10,446 nt of DNA from Candidatus Thorarchaeota archaeon (GTDB lineage Archaea; Asgardarchaeota; Thorarchaeia; Thorarchaeales; Thorarchaeaceae). A program made the position numbers and the translations under genes. The stretch is taken from positions 1 through 10,446 of the forward strand of contig RDOF01000069.1 of assembly GCA_011365025.1 (NCBI GenBank). Reading direction: 5' to 3'. Of the stretch, positions 1-7,023 are shown piece after piece (the stretch's first letter is position 1; every line of letters starts with the position of its first letter). Below the pieces are notes generated by a model. The model was not told where the DNA came from and made no database searches. It saw nothing but the letters and a program-made list of their open reading frames with translations.

Positions 1-1
1 T

Positions 2-706
2 GAACGGTACTTGTCAAGGGTGGGAGAGGCTGCAATCAGAGCAATGGGCAAAATACATTCCCCAAGAAGCAAGGAAATCCTTCTCGGACTACTTGAGACT
101 GGTAGAAGTGCAACGCGTGCAATGGCAATTGAGGCACTATCCGGTCAGAACCCCGAGGGCATTGTGAAACTGCTGACGCCCTATCTTGTGGACAAGAGCA
201 GGCCGGTCTCTCGAGCCAGTGTGTTGACACTCGCAAAGACTGGAAGCGAAGGTAGAGATGCAATCCGGGCCAACGCTTCTGTGATAGTCAAGAGAATTGG
301 TTATGACAAGCCTTCCAGGGCTGCACTCACTACCATGCTATGCATCTCTGATGTTGGGCAAATGCGGGAAGTTCAGCAGTACGTGGCAAAACGAATCGAG
401 AAATGTGCAAGGGATCTGAGAAGGTGGAGTCAGCAGGGTACAAACCGCTACCACTCCTACTACTGGAGAAGGAGGGAGGTACGATCGAGAGAGCGGTTGA
501 TTGATTACGTTAAGTTGGCCGCGTTCCACCTCAAGCCTCCCTTTGATGGAAACCTTACCAAAGCAGTAATGTCAGCTCTAATTTTGGATGATGAACAAGG
601 CGGCATAAAACGCGCCTTGGGAGAGAATCAACTGGCTAAGGCGTTGACAACAACGCAGTCCAAGGATACAAGGCACGTGCAAACATTTCTGTCCTTGTTC
701 AGATAG
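2..706 (+). CDS. HEAT-repeat protein, 5'-truncated by window edge
   Basis: The reading frame is open to the first base of the window, so the gene almost certainly begins upstream; a TTG codon at base 11 is only the first possible internal start. About 230 residues are visible. The first ~120 read as paired amphipathic helices with HEAT/PBS-lyase-like character: segments such as 'VGEAAIRAMGKI', 'ATRAMAIEALSG' and 'VSRASVLTLAKTG' recur about every 30-40 residues. The last ~110 residues are charged and helical, with a basic Arg/Tyr-rich stretch around residues 135-160, and match no family I recognise. HEAT arrays are usually protein-protein scaffolds; no catalytic motif is visible. There is no signal peptide in the visible part. 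The gene converges on the LVIVD-repeat gene with 63 bases between stops and no obvious terminator. Fold fairly sure, function unknown. Confidence 0.75.
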   Translation, partial: ERYLSRVGEAAIRAMGKIHSPRSKEILLGLLETGRSATRAMAIEALSGQNPEGIVKLLTPYLVDKSRPVSRASVLTLAKTGSEGRDAIRANASVIVKRIGYDKPSRAALTTMLCISDVGQMREVQQYVAKRIEKCARDLRRWSQQGTNRYHSYYWRRREVRSRERLIDYVKLAAFHLKPPFDGNLTKAVMSALILDDEQGGIKRALGENQLAKALTTTQSKDTRHVQTFLSLFR

Positions 707-769
707 TACGTGGAATGCTCTCTCCTTCCTGTGGTCCCTCCACTTCATCCAGATGTTGCCGGTTGGTTG

Positions 770-3508
770 CTATTTCCGTCGTTTCTGTATTGCGACAACG
801 ATGATTACTATTGCCACCCCGCCCACCGCGACAATGCCCATTAGTATGACCAAGTCCTCTGGCAGCCCTGTCGTTGTGGTTGTTGTCGTTGTTGTTCCAG
901 CACCTGTGTCAATGGTAAAGGGAACCGCCGGACTGAATTGTCCTAATCGGCCATCTTCGTCTATTGCCGCCACGCGCCAGCACCAGACACCATCCTGAAG
1001 CGGTGTTTCAAGGGTGTATTCGTAGTGGTAGTCAGTCCAGTCCATGTACGTGTCTGACAGGGTGAGATTGACTAGGTTCTCTGAGTCGAACTGACTAGAG
1101 TTGTCAATCTGGAGCAGGAATGTATACATATCATAGTAGGCCTCGTCCTTTTCACCCCACTCTCCCCACCACCATATGAAGGTGGGTGTGTTGTCGTCAA
1201 GTACTTGATCAACCTCAGGACCTATGGAGTAAGGCATCTCCAGTAGCACAGAGAATGTCAATGCGATCGAGAAGATCTTTGGCGCAGAATTGTAAACAGA
1301 ACTCTGTAGTTCTGCACGCCATCTAAGATGCTGTCCCGGATAGGTGATGGCAGTATCCACATTCGGGCTTACCTGTTTCCAATGCGTCCCATTATCCGAA
1401 GACACAAAATACTTGATACTCGTGCCTTCTGGGACTGAGCTGCTGACATCAACTAGGATATGCGGTATTGGCTCCAGACCCCTACTCGTGTATACAATGT
1501 CTGACTGCGCGATTGCATAGCGGATAAACTCCTCCCAACCGCCTCTCCTCACTTGTACAACATCAAAGCCAAGACTTCGGCACAGATAAGCGTACTCAAG
1601 TACAACCTCTACGGCATAGGCCATCCCACCGGGCGACAGAGTGTACATATGCCGCGGAGCGCATGGAAAAGTGATATCCAAAACGACAAGTCCGGACGTT
1701 CCGTCTGCGAGATAGAGTTGATCTCCAGACACACACAGGTCTAGAGCTGTTCCGGGGCTGTTGTAAGACCCCACAAGAATCGGCATATCTGAGTCAAGAA
1801 GGCTGAAGACCTGAAGGCCTGATGAGCTGTCAGCGACATAAGCATGGGTGCCTGAAACCTCAACCTCCACCGCGCTATCCGGCGTGTCCGCCGTGTAGAG
1901 CCACTGGGGACCGGTCGGGTCTGTGACATTGACGACAATGAGCCCGGAGGTGCCAGCGGCTAGATAGGCAAGTCGTCCATTTGACCACACCGCATGAACC
2001 GCCGTTGGAGAGCTATACGACCCAAGGAGGGAGATACTATGCAGGTCTGTGACATTGAGTATAGATAGTCCGTTGGCATCAGTCACATAGGCAAAGTCAC
2101 CTATGACAGAGATGCCCTCTGCCGATGTGAGGCTTGAGTAGGAATCAAGCAACGCGATTGAGTGAGGGTCTGTCACATTGAGTGCACACAATCCCGCGTA
2201 TTCGACCGCAAAGGCGGTTCTGCCTGAAACGAAAACGCTCTTGATGTCTGGGAGCGGATAGAATCCACTAATGACTTGTTGAGTATCTGTTGGGTCTGAA
2301 ATGTCAAGTATCTGGAGCCCCTCTCCTTCCATTGCCGTATAGGCAATTGAGCCAACAGTGCAAAGGTCCAAGCAGGCCAGAGCCTCATGTGATGTGGAAA
2401 CGGGTTCTATTGAGTCGCAGAACCTGTAAATCTCAAAACCCCCTCCGGATATGAGAATGTATTCGCCGGAGACCTTGATATCAAGGCCAGTAACTCCTAT
2501 TCCGCAACTACAGAGTATTGCAGGGTCGTACGGATTTGATACATCAATAACATACACTGAACTTCCAGTACCACCAAATATCGTGCCACCCTCGATCTCT
2601 AGGTACCTACTTACCCAGACAGACGGAATATAGGTTATAATCCCAGGAAACTCCACACTACTCACATCGAACAAGGTGATACCATTTGTGGCATTGTGCC
2701 CCCATACTGCAAGTAAGTTTCCCTCGATGTCCATTGATTTTCCACTGGTAAAGCCCCATGATGTGAGCTGGCAGACATGGGTAGGTCTTCTGAGGTCAGT
2801 CACGTCTACTATATCAATGAATTTCGACTGCTGACCATAAACGCCGCTTATCACGTAGACATAATTGCCGCTTTTTCTCAGGTATCTCGCTTCATGACCG
2901 GTGTCTGTCCAGTTCGATATGAATACGGGCGAGGAAGGGTCCGTCACATTGTAAATTCTCAACCCATTTCCAAGTGAACAGGTATATGCTATCGCGCCCT
3001 CGACATAGACATCATTCCCTGTATTCGGGATTGCCGTTAGATACTCCGGATGGGCAAGATCGGTGACATTGATTATGCGGATTTCACTGCTAGCACAGAC
3101 GTAGACATAGCCTGCTTCATATTGGACTATCCCGTTTCCGGGGTAAATTAGTTGTCCCAATAGCTCTGGGTGTGCAACCGACGACATATTCCAGACCTCT
3201 AAGTAGGTACCTACTCCAGGGCTTGCAATGACAAAAGCAATGTCACCCTCAACGTCAAAATACCCCACATTGCTGATAGCGGATAAAAGCGTCAAGTCCT
3301 TCTTGGGAAGCGTTACTTCTCCTGCGCCCCACCCCGTGACATTTGTCACAGACTCATCTCGATAATCAACAGTCGTGAAGTCTTCATTATATTCTCTCGT
3401 ATATGCGGACACCTCGGGAACATGGACTGTCGCGAGTATCAAAAAGCCAACAATCACAAACGACCACAGTCGCAGTCCCGAGCACTTACCTGCTCTGGCC
3501 AATTCCAA
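770..3508 (-). CDS. Membrane-anchored LVIVD-repeat surface protein (two predicted beta-propellers)
   Basis: A predicted extracytoplasmic 912-residue protein. Residues 1-35 form a signal peptide (basic start, then a hydrophobic core ending near 'VSA'). From about residue 70 to 655 there are about 14 LVIVD-type repeats, each with a strand of the form (L/I)x(V/I)xNVTDPxxP, such as 'LRIYNVTDPSSP' and 'VYVIDVSNPYDP'. Fourteen blades would make two seven-bladed propellers. Residues ~657-759 and ~760-871 look like two beta-sandwich domains, the second FN3-like. Nine threonines (872-880), a transmembrane helix (~885-907) and the basic end 'QKRRK' anchor it to the outer face of the membrane. Many NxT/S sequons suggest N-glycosylation. 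The start is TTG, chosen because an AGGAGG lies six bases upstream and an in-frame stop follows closely behind. LVIVD proteins are common on archaeal surfaces; the ligand is unknown. Confidence 0.9.
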   Translation of the reverse strand: MELARAGKCSGLRLWSFVIVGFLILATVHVPEVSAYTREYNEDFTTVDYRDESVTNVTGWGAGEVTLPKKDLTLLSAISNVGYFDVEGDIAFVIASPGVGTYLEVWNMSSVAHPELLGQLIYPGNGIVQYEAGYVYVCASSEIRIINVTDLAHPEYLTAIPNTGNDVYVEGAIAYTCSLGNGLRIYNVTDPSSPVFISNWTDTGHEARYLRKSGNYVYVISGVYGQQSKFIDIVDVTDLRRPTHVCQLTSWGFTSGKSMDIEGNLLAVWGHNATNGITLFDVSSVEFPGIITYIPSVWVSRYLEIEGGTIFGGTGSSVYVIDVSNPYDPAILCSCGIGVTGLDIKVSGEYILISGGGFEIYRFCDSIEPVSTSHEALACLDLCTVGSIAYTAMEGEGLQILDISDPTDTQQVISGFYPLPDIKSVFVSGRTAFAVEYAGLCALNVTDPHSIALLDSYSSLTSAEGISVIGDFAYVTDANGLSILNVTDLHSISLLGSYSSPTAVHAVWSNGRLAYLAAGTSGLIVVNVTDPTGPQWLYTADTPDSAVEVEVSGTHAYVADSSSGLQVFSLLDSDMPILVGSYNSPGTALDLCVSGDQLYLADGTSGLVVLDITFPCAPRHMYTLSPGGMAYAVEVVLEYAYLCRSLGFDVVQVRRGGWEEFIRYAIAQSDIVYTSRGLEPIPHILVDVSSSVPEGTSIKYFVSSDNGTHWKQVSPNVDTAITYPGQHLRWRAELQSSVYNSAPKIFSIALTFSVLLEMPYSIGPEVDQVLDDNTPTFIWWWGEWGEKDEAYYDMYTFLLQIDNSSQFDSENLVNLTLSDTYMDWTDYHYEYTLETPLQDGVWCWRVAAIDEDGRLGQFSPAVPFTIDTGAGTTTTTTTTTGLPEDLVILMGIVAVGGVAIVIIVVAIQKRRK

Positions 3509-3514
3509 TTCACT

Positions 3515-3520
3515 CCTCCT
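3515..3520 (-). promoter_or_regulatory. Shine-Dalgarno deciding a TTG start
   Basis: On the minus strand AGGAGG is followed by six bases and then TTG, which fixes the start of the LVIVD-repeat gene. The reading frame is closed upstream by a TGA at 3538-3536, so little alternative remains. Confidence 0.75.
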
Positions 3521-3630
3521 GCCCGGGAAGAAGAATCAATGAAGCTATGGGATTCATGAACGAAGGACTAGTGAACATCAGTGAATGAACAAATCCCGGT
3601 TCACGCGAATGAATTGATGCCTTATCATTT

Positions 3631-3640
3631 GCATATAAGG
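3631..3640 (-). promoter_or_regulatory. Candidate TATA box for the LVIVD-repeat gene
   Basis: The minus strand reads CCTTATATGC, an archaeal TATA-like element. Transcription would begin about 25 bases on, near 3608, giving a leader of about 100 bases. The site also reads as TATAAG on the plus strand, so its direction is uncertain. The rest of the 3509-3799 interval shows no gene; no convincing TATA box was found for the plus-strand gene at 3800. Confidence 0.35.
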
Positions 3641-3799
3641 AATACGTCCGATTGGGGCAATTTGAGTTTCATCCACAACAGTTTCCCTGCCAATGCGCAA
3701 GGCGCCTCGGTGCAGGAACCAGAACTAGGGTAGGTAGTCTATTACAGCTGTCTTATCTGCTTACGCGCTCTTACAATAGTATACTGCACTGGAGTAAGA

Positions 3800-4504
3800 A
3801 TGATGGATTTTCCCGATGATTTGAGACTTGCTGAGGCATCTTTGGAACAGGCGGAGAAGGAATTTCTGACCGGAAAAGATGGAGGCGCCGAAGCCCTCCT
3901 AGAGAGATTATCAGCAGGGCGCTTCTCTTCAGATGTTGCGACTGCAAGAGAACGGATGCGGAATCTGGACGAGTCTCGTTATGCAAAATGGAATCGATGG
4001 ATGAAGAAGTACGAATTCTCAGCATCATTCTGGAAGGACGAGGGATATCCCAGTATTGACACGACCACGCATCAAGCAAGCAATCCCGACTGGTATTCAA
4101 AAAGAACAGGCACCACCATATTCGTAAAGGATCTAATGATTCATCGAAATTTAGTGCCACCTACTGTCGATGGAGAGCAAAAAGGGCCTCCAACTCCCCT
4201 TGGCAAACCATCAAACAGATGGCTTCTCGATTTTGTGGCGTTTTCTAGTCTGCGCCTATCTTTCAAGAACCATTGGGAGCAGATGGTACGAGATATAGTG
4301 AGGAAACGACGCCAGACCAGTTTAAGGCTTGTAGCTGAACGTCTAGGCCTGACAACTCCAGAGATTCTTGATATCACCCGCAAAATTAGGGACCTGGATG
4401 ACCAGGTGATTGAGCATGACGTAAGCGATTCCAGCAAGGACCTCATGTATATTTGTAGAAGACCAGACTCTAGTTTGACGCCTGTGGTAGACATAACGGA
4501 GTAA
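3800..4504 (+). CDS. Hypothetical protein with possible C-terminal winged helix
   Basis: A 234-residue predicted soluble protein that I do not recognise. Residues 1-55 are helical and acidic, with TPR-like spacing ('LAEASLEQAEKEF', 'GAEALLERL'). The middle (60-140) is rich in Trp, Tyr and Lys and less regular. Residues ~168-205, around 'RLVAERLGLTTPEIL', resemble a helix-turn-helix or the winged helix of PCI-type domains; this is a pattern judgement only. There is no signal peptide, membrane segment or metal motif. The start is the first of two adjacent ATGs; GGAG lies five bases upstream of it and eight upstream of the second, so either could serve. It stands alone between a divergent surface-protein gene and the PadR gene, 267 bases upstream of PadR, and the PadR promoter lies in that gap, so it is probably not in an operon with PadR. 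Confidence 0.7.
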   Translation: MMDFPDDLRLAEASLEQAEKEFLTGKDGGAEALLERLSAGRFSSDVATARERMRNLDESRYAKWNRWMKKYEFSASFWKDEGYPSIDTTTHQASNPDWYSKRTGTTIFVKDLMIHRNLVPPTVDGEQKGPPTPLGKPSNRWLLDFVAFSSLRLSFKNHWEQMVRDIVRKRRQTSLRLVAERLGLTTPEILDITRKIRDLDDQVIEHDVSDSSKDLMYICRRPDSSLTPVVDITE

Positions 4505-4680
4505 AACGGCAAGCTCTATTCTGGGTGCTGCTGTGAAGGAATCTACCACTTGTGCTTCCCATGCTTGGGCAGCATATTCGCATGTCCAATGACTACACAT
4601 CCAAAGACGACTTGCCTCTCCATAGCTGCTCCAGAGAAGGGACAGACGGCACTTCTGAGGGATTACGATGATGGCAAAGC

Positions 4681-4687
4681 TTTATTA
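4681..4687 (+). promoter_or_regulatory. TATA box of the PadR gene
   Basis: TTTATTA, preceded by the purine-containing stretch 'gcaaagc', suits an archaeal TATA/BRE. The expected transcription start, about 25 bases downstream near 4709, falls inside the inverted repeat at 4701-4724, so a repressor bound there would block initiation. Confidence 0.55.
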
Positions 4688-4700
4688 GGACTCAATCACC

Positions 4701-4732
4701 AGTGATATCGCTATTGATATCACTACTGATAC
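4701..4732 (+). promoter_or_regulatory. Probable PadR operator: 9-bp inverted repeat plus third half-site at 12-bp spacing
   Basis: AGTGATATC and GATATCACT form a perfect 9-bp inverted repeat around the six-base spacer 'gctatt' (4701-4724). Read another way, TGATATC occurs at 4703 and 4715 and a shortened TGATAC at 4727, giving three copies at exact 12-bp steps. The array covers the predicted transcription start of the PadR gene, and PadR-family repressors commonly bind dyads in their own promoters. Autoregulation is therefore the likely job; binding itself is inferred. Confidence 0.7.
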
Positions 4733-4771
4733 AAGCACGCGTAACTTCAACAAGGAGGTGAACAGCAAAAT

Positions 4772-5311
4772 ATGCACAAACCAAGACCGCACCGTCACTG
4801 GAGCAGAAGAACCTCGCATGTGCCAAAGGGCTACCTCAGATCTCAGGTTCTGGAACTGCTCAATGAGAAGCCCATGTCAGGCGCCGAGATCATGAGAGAG
4901 ATGGAAGACAAGACCAGCATGAGGTGGAAACCAAGTCCTGGCTCCGTCTATCCTCTTCTATCTTGGCTCTTTGACTCCGGCTATACACGAGAATTATCAG
5001 ACTCGGAGGCCGGCGTCCGGCGTTACGAGTTGACGAAAGAGGGCAAGAAGTTCCTCGAAGAGGAAGAGCAGCGAAGGGCGCAAGACAAAGGTGCCCGATT
5101 CTTCGGACCACAGTTCGACGACTGGGAAGGACCGATGCCAGAAGAGGCTCGTGAGTTAGTCGAGAGCTGGCATAGAATGAGACGAGCTGGCCGTGCACTT
5201 CGCATGAAGCTCAGAGATGACTACTCCGAGGCTCTGGTGACAGAGGCCAAAAAACTGGTGGATGACTTCGCGGAGAATATCCTCCGCCTCTCTGAATCTG
5301 AGAAGGCATAG
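4772..5311 (+). CDS. PadR-family transcriptional regulator
   Basis: A 179-residue DNA-binding repressor. Residues ~18-95 are the PadR winged helix: 'VPKGYLRSQVLELL', then 'KPMSGAEIM' (recognition region), the family signature 'PSPGSVYPLLSWL' at 54-66, and the wing 'RRYELTKEGKKFL'. Residues ~100-179 give the helical dimerisation region typical of longer (subfamily-1-like) PadR proteins. The first 18 residues are rich in His, Arg and Pro ('MHKPRPHRHWSRR'), which could be a disordered DNA-contacting or metal-binding tail. A strong AAGGAGGTG ends 11 bases before the ATG; no better in-frame start is available. It has its own TATA box, a probable autoregulatory operator and its own terminator, so it looks monocistronic. 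Targets could include the neighbouring CPBP or MFS genes, but I see no second copy of the operator there. Confidence 0.93.
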   Translation: MHKPRPHRHWSRRTSHVPKGYLRSQVLELLNEKPMSGAEIMREMEDKTSMRWKPSPGSVYPLLSWLFDSGYTRELSDSEAGVRRYELTKEGKKFLEEEEQRRAQDKGARFFGPQFDDWEGPMPEEARELVESWHRMRRAGRALRMKLRDDYSEALVTEAKKLVDDFAENILRLSESEKA

Positions 5312-5322
5312 TAGCCATCCAC

Positions 5323-5361
5323 GGTGGAGTGAGGCACAATCACTCCATCATACTTCTTTTT
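5323..5361 (+). terminator. Hairpin plus T-tract terminator after the PadR gene
   Basis: GGTGGAGTGA pairs with TCACTCCATC around a seven-base loop (5323-5349): ten pairs with one G-T wobble. It is followed within five bases by a T-rich tract (5354-5361, interrupted by one C). It begins 12 bases after the PadR stop codon. This has the form of a bacterial intrinsic terminator; in archaea the T-tract alone usually dominates. Confidence 0.65.
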
Positions 5362-5460
5362 GACTATGATATGTAATCTAGTAGGAAAAGGCAGTGTAGG
5401 TTCTTTTGCTTGATTAGGTAATAATTTAATCTAACAATTCAAATCAGAAACAGAAACGCC

Positions 5461-5480
5461 CCCCTGTACTACTCCAGGGG
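5461..5480. repeat. Short GC-rich inverted repeat upstream of the CPBP gene
   Basis: CCCCTG and CAGGGG are separated by the eight bases 'tactactc'. There is no T-tract after it on either strand, so it is not a good terminator. It lies 100 bases before the CPBP start, downstream of the AT-rich stretch 'ggtaataatttaatc' (5418-5432) that could hold the CPBP promoter, and so could be a leader hairpin or an operator. Confidence 0.35.
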
Positions 5481-5580
5481 TATTCTATTAGCAATCTTGG
5501 TCGAGAATATCATCTCCTTGATTGGCATCTATGGGCTTCAGTGATCTCGGTGCGAGGGGCGTAACAGGAGCTACCAAGTC

Positions 5581-6204
5581 ATGACAAATGTTGAGGAAAG
5601 ACATGAGGGTGCAAGAGAGAGCCTTGAGGGATTATGCCTCTTCATGGTCCCAATCTTGGTGGTCATTCCTCTCTACGTGTTTGAAGTCCTGCAGGACATC
5701 CAACTGGCCTACTACATGATTTACTCGACCTACATTGCTGGATCCATTTTCATTGTAAGACACAATCAACGGGAATTGTCGGAGATTGGGCTCACGGGGA
5801 AGAGTCTCTCGGAGAGTCTGCTGCTCGCCGTTGGGTTTGTTGCAGCATTCATCGTCGTCCAGGCTGTACAATCAGAGATGCAACTGTCCACTGACCTGAC
5901 ACCTGTGTTGATTATCGAGCAGCTGGTGTTCAGTTTTGCCTTCAGCGGGCTTGGTCAGGAACTTCTCTTTCGTGGGGTTCTCCTGTTCTCTCTGTGGCGA
6001 TGGAAGGGGTGGGAGATTGGTGTGGTGACCACTTCCATTCTTTTCGGGCTTGTTCATCTCCTGAAGGGCGTGCGTTATGTCGCTGCAACGATTGTGATTG
6101 GTCTCTTCTATGGCTACGTGGCGTACCGTACAAGGAACATTGTCGGTCCAATAGTAGCTCATGGCTTCAACAATTTCATTCTGGGATTCATCCTGATTGC
6201 ATGA
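5581..6204 (+). CDS. CPBP-family (Rce1/Abi-like) intramembrane metalloprotease
   Basis: A 207-residue membrane protein with hydrophobic segments near 18-36, 42-60, 80-98, 110-136, 146-162, 166-182 and 190-207. The family's motifs are in order: motif 1 'GQELLFRG' (Q126, E127, R131), motif 2 'ILFGLVH' (F155, H159) and motif 3 'HGFNN' (H194, N198). CPBP proteins are intramembrane glutamic-type peptidases, including the CAAX prenyl protease Rce1 and bacteriocin-immunity proteins; substrates in archaea are mostly unknown. The first Glu of the usual EExxxR is replaced by Gln (codon CAG at 5956-5958), which may weaken or alter activity. The length is normal for the family. The ATG is preceded by GGAG ten bases upstream. 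It is separated from the PadR gene by a terminator, so joint transcription is unlikely. A relic of a second CPBP tail lies near 8530-8656. Confidence 0.92.
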   Translation: MTNVEERHEGARESLEGLCLFMVPILVVIPLYVFEVLQDIQLAYYMIYSTYIAGSIFIVRHNQRELSEIGLTGKSLSESLLLAVGFVAAFIVVQAVQSEMQLSTDLTPVLIIEQLVFSFAFSGLGQELLFRGVLLFSLWRWKGWEIGVVTTSILFGLVHLLKGVRYVAATIVIGLFYGYVAYRTRNIVGPIVAHGFNNFILGFILIA

Positions 6205-6273
6205 GGGTGGTTTCAGGCTAAAGCGGTTCACAATGCCTCAAGAGCAAGTACTCTGGAATGCTGAATATGGGAC

Positions 6274-6305
6274 TATAAAAGAAAGTGGGCGCCTAGTAGG
6301 CCCCC
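6274..6305 (-). terminator. Hairpin and T-rich tract behind the decayed minus-strand gene
   Basis: On the minus strand GGGGGCCTA and TAGGCGCCC form a hairpin (6305-6287; one G-G mismatch, three-base loop), followed by ACTTTCTTTTATAG. It lies 27 bases past the last stop of the decayed gene at 6333. The same T-tract reads as TATAAAAG on the plus strand, but no intact plus-strand gene starts near the position that would imply. The rest of 6205-6332 shows nothing further. Confidence 0.5.
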
Positions 6306-6332
6306 AATAACGGAGATGAGAGAACGTCCGAG

Positions 6333-6873
6333 TTAATGTGGCCACAGACTTCCTGCTTCCAAGAGCCAGAACCAAATTGAGTAGGTTGCAATGATCTTTC
6401 CTGCAATTACCACTTCTGTTGTCAACATATGCTGACTGAGGCCAACTAGGTTCGCAAGTTCTCCTCCCTCGAAGACTCCAGTTTCAAGCAGTCTTGAATA
6501 CGAAAACACCTCCCCTGCGTGTCTTTTTGGGTTCCGGGTGTCCAATCCAAACATCCGTCAGCTCAGTCAGAGGAACGCCATCCATATAATGGATGTATGC
6601 CCCCTATTCCAGCAATGCTCATGCAGAGTTGAATTCCACAAGAAATGCGAGATTAGGCGACCAGACCGCCCCTCCAATAGCCAGTGGGTCACTCTCGTAA
6701 AACACCGCTACTGGAAGGGTGTAGGGCGGACGGTCAATAGTGAACACGTTAATGATAGCGTCAGCATTCTGGGACTCACTCTGTTGCTCAAGGCAGAGTT
6801 GCGACTGGTGCAAGGGAGAGAAACTGACGCCGCCTATTTTGTTAAGGAAGTCACGCGTCTCTCTGAACAACAT
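6333..6873 (-). pseudogene. Decayed protein-coding gene of unknown family
   Basis: A minus-strand frame starts with ATG at 6873 and runs 84 codons in protein-like sequence, including 'GGAVWSPNLAFLVEF'. It meets TGA at 6621-6619 and TAG at 6606-6604, then resumes in the same frame for 39 codons ('GAYIHYMDGVPLTEL', 'VWIGHPEPKKTRRGG') until a TGA at 6486-6484. Near 6500 the reading shifts to another frame that continues through 'EGGELANLVGLSQHM' and a hydrophobic segment to a stop at 6333. Two in-frame stops plus one shift suggest a dead gene of about 180 codons, and a terminator-like hairpin follows. I do not recognise the family. An alternative is two or three unrelated short frames. A plus-strand frame of 130 codons overlaps it but reads less like a protein. 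Confidence 0.4.
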
Positions 6874-6991
6874 TCCTTACAGTTCCTGCAGGCTCGATTA
6901 ACGGAAATCGGAGGGCCGATTCAACTCTGAGCCCTCAAGGAAGAAGCTCACAAGTACGGACCGAGTTTCGAAACTGCATCTCCATGAGAGA

Positions 6992-7000
6992 TTTTATCTA
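6992..7000 (+). promoter_or_regulatory. TATA box placed for a leaderless transcript
   Basis: TTTTATCTA is centred about 28 bases before the GTG start of the small metal-site protein, which has no Shine-Dalgarno. Transcription would begin within a few bases of the start codon, the arrangement of leaderless archaeal mRNAs. Confidence 0.4.
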
Positions 7001-7023
7001 ATAAGGCGCCAATGTAAATACCG

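Noticed and set aside
867..899. Trinucleotide-like tract encoding nine Thr as a phase-variable repeat
   Set aside because: The codons are a mix of ACA, ACG and ACC, so slippage is not favoured, and changes would be whole codons in a stalk.
3621..3639. CTTAT...ATAAG inverted repeat as an operator
   Set aside because: Only five bases per arm and AT-rich; it is explained by the overlapping TATA-like element.
4343..4600. 85-codon minus-strand frame across the end of the hypothetical gene
   Set aside because: Mostly antisense to the 3800-4504 gene, no Shine-Dalgarno or repeat/motif support.
6274..6281. TATAAAAG on the plus strand as a strong promoter
   Set aside because: No intact plus-strand gene begins at the expected distance; the same bases are the T-rich tract of a minus-strand hairpin terminator.
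6538..6930. 130-codon plus-strand frame with several Cys residues ('CPLFQQCSC')
   Set aside because: It overlaps the minus-strand decayed gene, which reads more like a protein and has a terminator-like hairpin behind it; the plus frame has no nearby Shine-Dalgarno and the TATAAAA at 6274 is over 200 bases away.
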